Part shown: positions 32,875 through 43,650 of the stretch, in pieces
How positions within the stretch are numbered: position 1 is the stretch's first letter
How the letters are laid out: each line of letters starts with the position of its first letter
NCBI GenBank assembly: GCA_016584305.1
Contig: JACEEZ010010076.1
Span: 84,501-148,500 of the forward strand
Direction: 5' to 3'
DNA: 64,000 nucleotides
Source of the DNA: Chionoecetes opilio
Lineage: Eukaryota > Arthropoda > Malacostraca > Decapoda > Majidae
Position numbers and translations under genes: made by a program
Notes under the pieces: model-generated
The model's database searches: none
Told to the model about the DNA's origin: nothing
What the model saw: the letters and a program-made list of their open reading frames with translations, nothing else

Positions 32875-33650
32875 TCAGTAGGCGGGTCGGAGGTCATTAG
32901 CGTTCAAATGGCGCTCGATATCCTCAGCGAGACTCCTGACATACCTCTCCTTGTCTCTCCCCAGGAGGGTTCTAGTCTGACGTGACAGAGCCCTGTGTTG
33001 GTTCTGGTTCCCAGCCAACCTGGCAGCGAGACTCTCCTCGATTTTCTCCTGCGACTCCGTCGAGACAAAACCACGCCTTGACCTCGGGCGCTCCCCAATA
33101 CACTCCTTGGCAGCCTGTAGAGTTTCACGTTTGAAGGTATCCCACAGTTCTACAGGGTCCTCGAGGGCACCGAGCACATCAAATCGATTTGAGACTGCCG
33201 CTGCATACTCATAGGCACATGTCAAGTCCTTCAGTTTCTCAAAATGAAACACAGTATGGTTAGCTCTTGAGATTCTTCTGGACTTGACATGAAGCTTAAG
33301 TGTAGCAACAACAAGTCTGTGATCTGTTGCAAAGAACTCAGCACTCCGGTAAACCCTGCAGTTCTGGAGGATCCTCCAACGAGTACTAACGTGGATGTGG
33401 TCGATCTCTTTAGCTACCCATCCGGCATTACTATAACATGTCCAGCGATGCAGCTCTGGTCTCTGATACCAAGAACCTGCAATTCTCAACCTTCTGGACC
33501 TCTCAAAATTCAGAAGCCGAGAAGTGTTAATGTTTCTGGTACCGGAGCCATGGGGACCAACACATAACTCGTAGCCATCTCTCACAGTGCCAGTAGTAGC
33601 ATTGATGTCGCCCAAGACAACGAGTGTGTCCCGAAGAGGACACTGGTTGT
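32875..33650 (-). pseudogene. Endonuclease (AP-type) part and linker of the RTE-like LINE
   Basis: Begins near NQCPLRDTLVVLGDINATTG, then VGPHGSGTRNINTSRLLNF, LHRWTCYSNAGWVAKEIDHI and AEFFATDHRLVVATLKLHV. These are the late motifs of the apurinic-type endonuclease, including GD.NA and the catalytic SDH-like pair (here TDH). The earliest motifs are missing (5' truncation). The linker continues to ERYVRSLAEDIERHLNANDL and ends in a stop at 32875. Confidence 0.8.
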
Positions 33651-33658
33651 AGCCAGAT

Positions 33659-34201
33659 GAGCTTATCTTACTTAATTCAGGACTCGGTTTAGCACTGACT
33701 CATAGACTGACATCAGCTAGGTCACAGAAACTCGTTGTAGGGATTTTCTTTATTGCCAGACCAATGTAGCCGTGAAACTGTAATGGATACGTACGTACTG
33801 TTATCAGCAGAATTTATATCACCGCTTCTTCCTTTATTTATGCGATGAATACATAAGTTTCCCGTTACACACTTATCTTAGATGAAGTCTACAACTAGTA
33901 TACATGTCATGTCAGTACTATATTTCATAACAAGTCATTAATACAAAGAAAAACTAAGAAATAACATACCTCTATGCCCTTGTGTACATGCCCACCCTGC
34001 TATCCCGCCTGTCTACCGATAATCCCCAAGTATAAGCGACAGACTCTCTTCACAAACAAAAGAACATCGGCGGTTGGGTATAGAGTCTCTTGATTCATAG
34101 GGTTGCGACAACTCGATTTATGGGCGCCATCTCAGTGAGATTATAATTCCTTAAACATACTAAAATCATATGAGGCATATACAATATATGCCACAGCTAC
34201 A
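33659..34201 (-). repeat. Probable 3' LTR of the BEL/Pao element
   Basis: On the minus strand a purine-rich stretch 'taagggagccc' is followed by TGTAGCTGTGGCATATATTG (start at 34201), and the segment can end ...GATAAGCTCA at 33659 where the LINE begins. TG...CA ends and position downstream of the pol stop fit an LTR, but no second LTR is in the window to compare. Confidence 0.5.
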
Positions 34202-34238
34202 GGGCTCCCTTAAATTGTAAGAACAATTTACCCTATAT

Positions 34239-34733
34239 CTAGCTACTGAGTAGTCCATTACATGAGTATGGGTATAACAGTATAAAAATTACAAAAGAGT
34301 ATAAAGGAATTAATTTGGCTCCTCGGTGGGGATACCCTAGCTGGTCTCTCCGAGTTTTACTTTCTAACAAGAGTACAAGACTATGGATAGGCCGTTCAAA
34401 AATACTCCCTGCCTTTACACGTTTACCTTTGCTATCAAGGTTTGAGTCTGCTAGCATTACTTTCACTCTCCTAACAAGACCATCATCGCCAGGAAGAGCC
34501 TCTACTATTCTTCCTAACTTCCAGCTGTTTCTTGGCAAAGTGTCATCTTTCACTATTACAACATCATCTACTTGTAGGTTTCCTTGAGGTTTTACCCATT
34601 TATTTCTTAACTGAAGTGACTGCAAGTATTCCTTCTTCCACCTTGACCAGAATTCATTTGCCAGAAACTGGACCCTACGCCAACGCTTTCTTGAATACAA
34701 ATCAGTTCTCTCATAATTGCCTGGAAGAGGCAA
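34239..34733 (-). pseudogene. BEL C-terminal domain (DUF5641-type)
   Basis: RWRRVQFLANEFWSRWKKEY then LQLRNKWVKPQGNLQVDDVV, NSWKLGRIVEALPGDDGLVR and RRVKVMLADSN: the standard domain that follows the BEL integrase. Ends SCNGLLSS with a stop at 34239. Confidence 0.85.
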
Positions 34734-35221
34734 TACAACCTTAGATGAGAACCTTTGGTGAGTAAGGTGTTGGGTGTCAGTGGTTCTAGGCCATCAGGTG
34801 AACTCAGATTATCCACAGCTAAGGGACGACCATTTACAACAGATTCTGCCTCTATCATGAAGGTTCTTAGTGATTCATCATCTAACTGAGCTCCATTTTG
34901 ATCAAGTAGCACGGACAATATAGTTCTTACTGTATGTATCTGTCTTGCCCATGCACCACCCATGTGGCTAGCAGGTGGTGCATTCATTTTGAAATTAATC
35001 CAATCACAACTGTCTTGCAACAATTCACTTCTGATTTTCTCCCGATTCATTTCTTTCAAACGATCTGATAGTTCATTATTTGCACCTACAAAGTTAGTTC
35101 CTTGGTCTGATCTTAACTGACTAACTGGTCCTCTCCGTCCAATGAAGCGACGGTAAGCATTCAGAAATGAGTCACTATCCAGGCTGTTTGCCGTTTCCAG
35201 ATGGATTGCTCGTGACACCAT
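34607..35221 (-). pseudogene. BEL integrase core
   Basis: MVSRAIHLETANSLDSDSFL, then RSDQGTNFVGANNEL with the second catalytic Asp, then PASHMGGAWARQIHTVRTIL and FMIEAESVVNGRPLAV with the catalytic Glu. The segment with the first Asp falls in the frameshifted gap at 35221-35292. Confidence 0.85.
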
Positions 35222-35291
35222 ACATGTAAAGAGTACTCCATATCTTTTAAGTTCTTTACGTCCCTCTTTGATATAGAATGGGCCAAAGTAA

Positions 35292-36179
35292 TCAACTGCA
35301 GCATAAAGTGAATGGAGGTGCAGGCTCTAGCCTATCTTTGGGAAGATCTGCCATTTTCTGCCCTCGTGTGCCACTTCTAACCCTTCTGCAAACAACACAT
35401 TTAGAGACATGTCTTGCTACCAGAGAAGATCCTCCTATAATCCAGTACCCGGATGCTCTAATTTCATTCAGTGTAATACCCCTACCCTGGTGGCACACTT
35501 TGTTGTGGTAGTGGTGAATCACTAAGTCAGTTATGTGTGAATTCTTGTGTAAGATAGCGGGATGTCTTGTTTCATTCTGCAAGGTAGCTTGCCTGATCCG
35601 TCCACTAACTCTGAGTATCCCACTTTCATCTATAAATGGATCAAGCTTGTACAGCTGGCTTGTTTTCTTCACTATTCTGCTCCTTCCATCAATTCTGTTC
35701 ACATGTGGTAAAATCTCACTATTTATTGCTTCTTTCAATGTTCTTATTTCATTTGAAAATGTCTCAGCTTGAACTTGTCTTATGATCTCATTTTCGGCCT
35801 CCTTTAATTCTCCAGCAGTGACTGGGATGTATTCCTGCTTGACTTGACTTATTCTGCTGGCATTGTTCTTGAAGAGTCTTTGGAGTCTGAGGCATCCTGC
35901 AATACTCCTCTTGGCACGAAACCAATCAGAAAAGTCATTCAGTCTTTCCAGCATACTGGTGGCTGCTGTCATTTGTGTAGCACATGACACAACTCTCTTT
36001 ACTTCAGGATCATTATCATCTATGATATTCTTACTTGCTAATGAGTTGTCAGTTATGTCAAAATGCTGCCAAAGGAACTCTGGACCATGCCACCAAGTGT
36101 TGCTGTTAATCAACTCTTGTACAGACAGTCCCCTAGAAGCATGATCTGCTGGGTTCTTTTTTGTTTCAACATATTTCAC
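35292..36179 (-). pseudogene. BEL region through integrase zinc-binding domain
   Basis: Starts VETKKNPADHASRGLSVQEL and WWHGPEFL, the usual junction after RNase H. The HHCC integrase finger is LVIHHYHNKVCHQGRGITLN (His pair) followed by HVSKCVVCRRVR (Cys pair). Ends in a premature stop at 35292, a frameshift relative to the core. Confidence 0.85.
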
Positions 36180-36589
36180 TGTTCTGGTGAAGTTTTGTCT
36201 CTTATCTGCTGGACTCTGTTGGCTACATATACATGCAATCTTAAGTCATCATTGTTGATATACCCCAGAATTACTTTACTATCAGTCCAAAACACTTCTT
36301 GAATATTCTGATAGCTAAGTTCTTTCTTCAGCAATGCATGAATTCTCACAGACACAACTGCTGCTGTAAGTTCCAGTCTTGGAATAGTGATAGCTCGGAG
36401 GGGTGTGACTCTTGATTTTGCCATTACAAGAGCACAGTGTATCTGGTTATCAGTAGTGATCAATTTGATATATGAACACTGGCCATATCCTTCCTGACTG
36501 GCATCTGAGAAATGATGAAGTTCAACTGTCTTGATATCCTCAAATGAATCAGGCTTATAACCTCTTGGTATTGTCACTTGTTGTAACAT
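36176..36589 (-). pseudogene. BEL RNase H-like region
   Basis: VELHHFSDASQEGYGQCSYI carries the first Asp; then KSRVTPLRAITIPRLELTAA and VFWTDSKVILGYINNDDLRL with the TDS motif. Preceded by stops around 36600-36780, so separated from the RT piece. Confidence 0.8.
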
Positions 36590-36780
36590 GCATAGCTCAT
36601 GTCTCCACTGTTCCCACTTGGGCTGACATGCCGTGCCACCTTATCATCCCAACTTACTCCATCTCTGCATAAGTCTTGGAGTATTCTTTTGCCAATGCGA
36701 ATCAAAGGTGATACTAGTCCCAATGGATCATATATAGAGCTCACAGTTGACAATATACCTCTTCTTGTTAATGGCTTGTC

Positions 36781-37326
36781 CTATAGGTGAATTCTGAATT
36801 GAAAGGTATCAGATTCTACACACCACTTTACTCCAAGAGTTCTTTCTATAGGCATTGAGTCTTCATACAGGTCTAAATTCTTCATGGTGGCATTCCTTTC
36901 ATCAGGTGATATTGCTGCTAATACTTCCTTACTGTTTGATAAGAATTTGTGGAGATGAAAGCCTCCTAATTCACACAAGTCCTTGCTCCTCTTTATGAGA
37001 CTTATGGCTTCCATTGCAGTTGAGACAGATTTGAGTCCGTCATCAACATAAAAATCCTTTCTTATAAAGTTGGCTGCATCGGATCCACACTGACTCTCAT
37101 AATCATCTGCAGCTTTCTTGAGTGCAAAGTTGGCAACACTTGGAGATGATGTAGCTCCAAACATTTCCTTGTTATTTTGCAGTTTTACATTATCACTTTT
37201 AAGAGGAAGAGGAAGTTCATAATGTCCATCATTCTGCTGATGAACTCCCTCTATCATCTTACTCAGGAATCTCTTGTCCTCATAGGAAACGGGAATATCT
37301 TCTGTCCCTTTATCATTAAAATCCAT
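36781..37326 (-). pseudogene. BEL reverse transcriptase with a large in-frame deletion
   Basis: The frame begins IPVSYEDKRFLSKMIEGVHQ and YELPLPLKSDNVKLQNNK, then jumps straight to EMFGATSSPSVANFALKKAA and the catalytic FYVDDGLKS. In BEL elements about 200 residues, including the first catalytic Asp motif, normally lie between the LPLP segment and the FGATSSP motif. They are absent although the frame stays open. The RT cannot be active. Confidence 0.8.
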
Positions 37327-37920
37327 TTAAAACATTTTTCTGACGTGAGCTGGATTGACTATTTCCTTTGTCTTTGATAGAACAACAAGGAAACTGACTT
37401 TCGTCTCCTCATTAATGGTAACCTCTTGAGCTATTGTTCTATGCACTGCTACGATATCATCTTGTGGCTCTCTGTCAGGAGCAACTTTGCCAACAATGCC
37501 CCATCCTAATTCTGTCCTGCGTGCATATGGATCTTGTGGCTCTCTGTCAGGAGCAACTTTGCCAACAATGCCCCATCCTAATTCTGTCCTGCGTGCATAT
37601 GGATCTTGTGGCTCTCTGTCAGGAGCAACTTTGCCAACAATGTCCCATCCTAATTCTGTCCTGCGTGCATATGGATCTTGGCTCCTGTCAGAGCAACTTG
37701 CAACAAGTCCCATCCAATTCTGTCCTGGTGCATATGGATTCACATTCCTGAAAACTCCTTTGGCTTGATTGCCCTGATGCAATGGATACCAATTAGAAGT
37801 CCTATCTCCACCTTTGTGTTGTAAGGCATTAGCTTGTCAGAGATATTTCTCAAATGTGTCCATCCTCTGGCTGTCTCAGGTCGAGGAATCTGATCCTTTC
37901 TTGCGGGAATATTTCACAGA
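37327..37920 (-). pseudogene. BEL linker region with triplicated 24-residue segment
   Basis: Upstream reads RPETARGWTHLRNISDKLMP and IGLLIGIHCIRAIKPKEF, typical of BEL polyproteins before the RT. The next expected motif (PYA.RT.LGW..VG) is present three times nearly perfectly as DPYARRTELGWGIVGKVAPD-REPQ (72-bp units, about 37460-37678) plus a fourth, indel-ridden copy to about 37735. Frame ends at 37327. Confidence 0.75.
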
Positions 37921-37935
37921 CTGAGACTTGATTGA

Positions 37936-38118
37936 AGTGTTTGTAGTTATTCACTGCATATACAGTGGGCATTCAGTCATAGTGGTTCTTCACACTTGAA
38001 TCAGATGTGCTGCCCTTGCTGCTGTGCTTTTTGGAAGCTGAGTTCCCATTACTCGTCTGCCTTGCAGGGCTAAGTGGTGAGAAGATATTTATCACTGATT
38101 GGTGATGGGGCTGAGTCT
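37936..38118 (+). repeat. Repeat segment shared with 7509-7695
   Basis: Starts 'gtttgtagttattcactgca' and ends 'gggctgagtctg' before an F terminus, as at 7509. It truncates the BEL element. Confidence 0.6.
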
Positions 38119-38946
38119 GGGCAGACATTCAGAGAGAGTTAAAGGGCACGGTGTTTAGCTTAACTAACTTCCTCTATTTCTACACCCCGGAGCTCGGGGG
38201 GATTCTGGTACGAGATATGGCAGTGGCGCTACGGTGTCGCTATGGGCTTCGATAGCTGATTGGCTGAGCGAGTACAATGACGTCACAGCCTCGCCAGCGA
38301 ATCACATAGTATTTCTCGAAAAGTTTCAGCCAATCACAAGGCTTCCACGCTCTCAGCTGTGTTTATAAACAAATTTATCATCCACACCAAAATGCTCCAC
38401 CCTTCTTCCTCCTCCTCCTCCTCCACCTCCTAGCTTCTCCTTCTCCTTCTCCTCCTCCTCTTCCTCCTCCCAACCTTTCTTATAGCAGTTGTGTAGTAGT
38501 TGTAGTAGTGCAGCAGTAATAAGCCGTGTTTTTATCGTCCCACACCGGGCTTGGATTACGAAGACCACTCCAATAACACTTGCTGAAATGTGTGTTATAC
38601 TGCTTTGTGATATTGGTTTGCAATGTTTTTAGGGCTGATTATTATTTCGGCCCCTACCAAGCTTGTTGTGTTGTTGTCGCAGAAACCAATCCGTTTTCAA
38701 TTGCGAGAAAAAACGGTCTTTGTACCAAGACGATGCTTGGACGACAAAAGCACGGCTATAGTAGTAGTAGCAGCAGTAATAAGTAGTGGTAGTAGTAGTA
38801 GTAGTAGTAGTAAGTTGGTGATGGGAAAGGGGGAGGAATTAGGTAGAGGAAGAAGGGAAGAATAAAGGGTAAGAGGAAGGATGAGGAGGAAAAACACGGC
38901 TATAGTAGTAGTAGCAGCAGTAATAGTAGTGGTGGTAGTGGTACTG

Positions 38947-39018
<72 letters not shown>

Positions 39019-39455
39019 ATGAAGGAGGAGGAATTAGGTAGAGGAAGAAGGGAAGAATAAAGGGTAAGAAGAGGAAGGATGAGGAGGAAAATGCCTTATC
39101 TGTCGCGGAGCCGTGTGGTGAGTCATGGTGAGATGCCATCGTTCGCCACTCGGCTCATTACCCCATAACAAACTCATCACGAGCGCATGGCATTGTAATA
39201 TGGCCTAATTTCATTTGTATACTTGCTCTGTTCAGTTCTTGAGTCAGAAAACATCATATATACTCAATTTATGAGTATTTTTATGTATATTGCGTGCTCT
39301 GCAACTGCCTGGAGGCAGTTGCCTGTTTTTGACAGCTCAACGTCTTTAAGTACGTCATCAATCTGCCCGCAGAATGCCAAAAGTTGCCCAAAACAGCTGT
39401 TGGAAGTCGCTAGGTCGTGAAGACCGGAAAGGTTAGCCTCTCTGAATGTAGCCCC
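38119..39455 (+). mobile_element. TIR element family F, copy 4 (complete)
   Basis: Starts GGGCAGACATTCAGAGAG and ends CTCTCTGAATGTAGCCCC, colinear with 7696-9021 including the nested MITE (38522-38757), the duplicated TAG block and the (TCC)n. Confidence 0.65.
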
Positions 39456-39479
39456 TGGGAGGTTTTCGTCAACGTCAAC

Positions 39480-39990
39480 TCGTCAAGTCTCAGTCAGTCA
39501 GTCTGTCTGTTTCAGTCTCTCACGGATCACGGAGGAAACATTACTAGTAAGTGTAAGCCTTCTTTACTTCTTGCCACTCATATTTACTTGATTTCAGGTG
39601 TTAGGTGTTGTCCAAGTGAATGGAGGACAATATATATTGTAGAGTCACCAAGCAAACTTGCCTGGTGACAGTGATATCCGGTATTGCCTCACAGCCTCAG
39701 TATTGTGACGGGGAGAGTGCCAGGGGCGACGCGAGCCGCGTATGAGACCTGTAGGGTCGATCTTTGCTGCTACATTACCATTTACGACTGTTTTGTGCTT
39801 GACAGTGATAGTGGACAGTGTAGAGTGGCTAAGTGTCATTGGGTTGTGCGGTATCAAGAAAATACCGGTATTGCCGATACCGGTTTACGGGAATAATACC
39901 GGTACGTCCTCACACCGGTATCAGTTACGATACCGGTATACCGATACCGTACCAAAATACCGGTATTACCGGTATCGGTATTTTATTTTT
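39480..39990. repeat. Low-complexity repeat with ACCGGTAT palindromes
   Basis: (GTCAGTCA)-like tract near 39492-39520, then 39859-39985 made of TACCGGTA / ATACCGGTAT units, a self-complementary microsatellite. No coding region supported. Confidence 0.6.
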
Positions 39991-40019
39991 TCGTGTTTTT
40001 TTTTACTTATCCATTCTCA

Positions 40020-40925
40020 GACAATTAGAGAAAACTGCAACTCGAGAAATGCCAGTGGTCGCTGGCAGTTTTAACTCAAAGGTTGGTCTACTGTGTTTTG
40101 GCTCCGCGACTAATATTTTTCATAAATTAATTTCGCGATAAATATTGATGCACCGCATCTGAATACCAAAAAATATAGTTCTTCTGTTGTTCTACTAATT
40201 ATATGGATGACATGCATTACGATGGAACGTTCTATAATAGCAATTTAATGCAAATTACTCGCCTCGAGTAGCAAAGCTTAATAGATTTTTACATGTATAT
40301 TGTGGCATGTAAAATTTGGGCGATGTTCACACTGTTTTCTAAGACGTACTGCTGCGTCTTGGCAAACGCTTGTCAAAATACAATAAGCAATGCCTTGGAA
40401 AAACGAAGAATAAAGAATGCCGAAATCGGCTTGTTGCTGCGACAATGTAGGTTATAATTGTGGAGGCGACGTGCCGCGGCGGGGAGTGGTGGGCGGGGAG
40501 ATTGTGGCGGGGAGATTGAATCAAAACATTGCCACTTCACGCGTCGACTCATTGCACTTCTAGGCTTTCTATCTGATTGATACACAATAATAACAGGAAA
40601 TATGACTGCCTAGGTATAGATAACTTCTAAAAAATTCGTTATTGACTATATAATATCATAGAGTAAGCATTTACCTCGCCCCCTCAACTATAACCTACTT
40701 GGTTATTTTGGGTTATATACAATGTTTTACAGAATCAGTGCTTCTATACAATATACATATAGAAGAAAATCGTTCTTAATATTATACTTGTGTGTTTTAA
40801 GTGCAGTGGAATAAGCCCATATTTTTCTTTCAAGTTGACCAACTTTTCACCAAATTGTGAGTTAAAACTACCAGCGACCCCTGGCATTTCGGAGTTGCAG
40901 TTCTCTCTAGTTATTAACCTCTACA
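40020..40925. repeat. Diverged inverted repeat pair about 0.8 kb apart
   Basis: 'gagaaaactgcaactcgaga' + 'aatgccagtggtcgctggca' at 40028-40070 matches the reverse complement of 40858-40915 ('taccagcgacccctggcatt'). The interval has no recognised gene; it may be a decayed TIR element. Confidence 0.5.
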
Positions 40926-41062
40926 GCTTCGACCCCCCTAAAATAAAGTTTCCTATAGCGTCGGCCATTTCTTTTTTTTACAATTCTTAACCCCTATTGT
41001 ACAGCATAGACCCCCCTAAAATAAAGTTTTACGTGGCGTAGGCCATTTCTTTTTTTGTATCA
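40926..41062 (+). repeat. Tandem duplication of an approximately 80-bp unit
   Basis: 'cgacccccctaaaataaagt' + 'ttc' ... 'ggccatttctttttt' occurs at 40930-40980 and 41010-41055. Confidence 0.7.
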
Positions 41063-41091
41063 GTAATTAGTATGTATAATGTAACCTCTAA

Positions 41092-41398
41092 GGCGGGGTT
41101 CACACTACACGTTTTTGCTGTCCGTGTCTACGTGGGCGTGGCGATCAGTGACGTCACAGTGATGTCACCCAGTCACTCCCGCAGTCCTGGACAAAGAATT
41201 GGAAGCTCCGAATAATGTGAGCTTGAGACGCGCTTCTCTCAAGGTCAGTGAAGTCATCACTGCTCCAGCAGGTGGTCGCGCGGAGCCTGGTTCACACTAT
41301 ACAGGCAGGGAGTGACGTCACTGTGACGTACTGTGAGTCACTGATGACAAGACGCACGTAGACTACGGACAGCAAAAACGTGATGTGTGAACCGGGCC
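41092..41398. mobile_element. PIF/Harbinger-like MITE
   Basis: Flanked by TAA (41089-41091, 41399-41401). Ends GGCGGGGTTCACACTACACG and CGTGATGTGTGAACCGGGCC are inverted, extending through TTTTTGCTGTCCGT and ACGGACAGCAAAAA. Three-base TAA targets and GGCCCGGTTCACAC-type ends suit Harbinger; other DDE classes remain possible. Confidence 0.6.
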
Positions 41399-41507
41399 TA
41401 AATAAGGAAAATAACAATAATTTTATTCAAATTTCCTTTTAACATTTATTTTTTGGACAAAGAGTTCCTGAGATTCCTGGGAAAGACAGTTTAGATAGAT
41501 ATATAGC

Positions 41508-41900
41508 CAGAGCTGGGCTGTATTTGAATACATTTGTATTTGAATACATTTGTATTTGAATACATTTGTGTATTAAGAAATCTATTTATAAATACATTAG
41601 TTTTCATGTATTTAAATACAGTAATTAAATACTTTAATGAGTATTTAAATACATTGTATTTATATACATATAATATAAAAATGTAAAAACTTTTTTATTC
41701 TATTTATTTATTTTTTTCAGTTAATTTGGCCATAAACCCGCCCAACTATCTGGCAATCCTGATGTTACAGTGAACCAGTGCTTCCACTTGCAGGAAATTT
41801 CCTTATTTTAAGGAAATTTTGGCCTGAGAACTATACTTCTAAGGAAACGCAAAATCTAAGGAAATCCTAAGGAAATAATTTTTTTTCTGATATTTCTAGA
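41508..41900 (+). mobile_element. hAT-like MITE family H, 5' part
   Basis: Begins CAGAGCTGGGCTGTATTTGA, an AT-rich arm of TATTTAAATAC units, then 'cctgatgttacagtgaacca' and repeated 'aaggaaat'. The far end is missing. It faces the complete copy at 42076-42610. Confidence 0.6.
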
Positions 41901-42075
41901 GATATGTAGATTAAGATTAAATAATATGAGATGAGATGATAATATTAACAGATTTTATTTGTCTTTGACAAAATGACCAAAGAACAAATTATCGGTCCTA
42001 ATTTCTTATCATATTCATATCATTAGCATTTACCACAGCAAGGATATTGGGGAATGGGGAGGAGGGAGGTGGAGC

Positions 42076-42610
42076 CAGAGCTGGGCACTAAATACATTGA
42101 ATGTATTTAAATAGTAAATACTAAATACATGGGAGAAATGTATTTAAATACTAATTACTATATACATCAATTGTATTTGAATACATTTGTAAATACATTT
42201 TAAATACACACAAAGTTTAACATGGCCGAAAAAATTATTTCCATAGGATTTCCTTAGATTTTGGGTTTCCTTAAAAATTTCCTTCTCAGGCCTAAATTTC
42301 CTTGAAATCAGGACATTTCCTTGCCAGTGGAAACACTGGTTCACTGTAACATCAGGGTTGCCAGATAGTTGGGCGGGTTTGTGGCCAAATTAACTGATAA
42401 AAAAAGTATTCTTTTTTTTATATTAAATGTATTTAAATACAATGTATTGAAATACTCATAAAAGTATTTAAATACTGTATTTAAATACATGACAACCAAT
42501 GTATTTATAAATACACTTCTAAATACAAATGTATTTAAATACGTATTTAAATACAAATGTATTTAAATACGTATTTAAATACAATTGTATATAAATACTG
42601 CCCAGCTCTG
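42076..42610 (-). mobile_element. hAT-like MITE family H, complete copy
   Basis: Ends CAGAGCTGGGCACTAAATAC and ATACTGCCCAGCTCTG. The same core as 41740-41880 appears inverted ('tggttcactgtaacatcagg'). CAG...CTG ends fit hAT; an 8-bp duplication is not clear here. Confidence 0.65.
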
Positions 42611-42928
42611 TGTGGCGGTAAGGTGGTGGGTGGCGACGGGCTGGTGGGAGTCGCGGGACAGGTGGGTAGCGCTCTAACGACAAGTTCAGTTCCTGTCCTG
42701 TTGTCTGATAAGCGTGTCTGGGATTCTGTTCTCATCAGTCACTAGTATTCGGTGCTTCCTTCAGCCATTTCTATGGTGTATTTAGCTCCAAGAATTTCAT
42801 AGTGTTGAAAGTGTGTGCAAACTTTTATGATAATAATGCAACTCGAACATTATGTCAGGGAGTGGATTCCATAGTGTCGTAGATGGTTTATAGAATTCTC
42901 AAAGGAATGCATACTTATATTGCAAATA
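42611..42928. other. Intergenic, nothing recognised
   Basis: G-rich, then AT-rich sequence without supported open frames. Confidence 0.35.
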
Positions 42929-43034
42929 TAAGAACATAAGAACATAAGAAAATAAGGAAGCTACAAGAGGCCGCGAGGCCTACACGTGGTAGTTCCTGTC
43001 ACCTAACACTACCTACATCCACCTTTCATCCCCA
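42929..43034 (-). repeat. SINE-like repeat G, copy 2 (partial)
   Basis: 'ataagaacataagaacataa' through 'cctacatccacctttcatcc'. It shows the uninterrupted order 'cctgtcacctaacactacct' that is split in copy 1. Confidence 0.7.
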
Positions 43035-43495
43035 AGAAAGAGTTTGGAAATTGCTATCATTGTCAAGGGCTATCATTTGGTGTAAAGAAAAAAAATATTG
43101 ATTGGTAAATAAGCGAGAAAATAGCATATATGTACATTTATACAAAATATCCATTTATTCGACATGCATGAAGTGTTTTGACAAACCGATTACTGTATCA
43201 TGTAGAACACATCAAGAAGAACATTAGTTACTTCGATAAGTTTTCTTCTACGACTCATAGTTTTGCTGTAGAATAACAAAAACCTGATCGTCGTCAATTT
43301 TGGAATATTTTGAACAGCCAGAAATCCGAAGAAAAAAAATTTCGATAGATAAGTGGAAATGGCGGGGGTAAAATTGTAGATTCATCCATTTACAATAACT
43401 TTTGATGGGTAAGTGTGGCTGTGTGAGAAACAAGTTGTGAGCTGAACGCGTTAAAGTAATGATATAAGTTTCGTTCAGGATAGGTCAGTGTAGAT

Positions 43496-43498
<3 letters not shown>
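43035..43498. other. Intergenic, nothing recognised
   Basis: No supported open frame or repeat match. Confidence 0.35.
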
Positions 43499-43562
<64 letters not shown>

Positions 43563-43568
43563 AGAGAG

Positions 43569-43600
<32 letters not shown>
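43499..43600 (+). repeat. (AG)n microsatellite
   Basis: GA dinucleotides with a few AGAAGAGAGAAAAG interruptions. Confidence 0.9.
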
Positions 43601-43603
<3 letters not shown>

Positions 43604-43650
43604 TTTAGTTTGTACATATAATGTCTCGTTATACTCCCGTTCATGTATTA

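Larger units (their letters stand above)
31115..33657 (-). mobile_element. RTE-like non-LTR retrotransposon (CFDP2-related type), decayed
   Basis: Runs from the endonuclease (right) to a 3' tail of ATTGATTG units just past the stop at 31132. Reading passes through at least four frame changes. Its left neighbour has no relation; its right end directly abuts the BEL LTR. Tail type and protein wording suggest the RTE clade; CR1-like is the alternative. Confidence 0.75.
34239..37935 (-). mobile_element. BEL/Pao LTR retrotransposon, 5'-truncated and decayed
   Basis: The minus strand holds, in order: protease-RT linker, part of RT, RNase H, integrase zinc finger, integrase core and the C-terminal DUF5641-type domain. 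At about 37936 it stops against the repeat flanking an F element, so gag, protease and the 5' LTR are lost. Confidence 0.85.
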
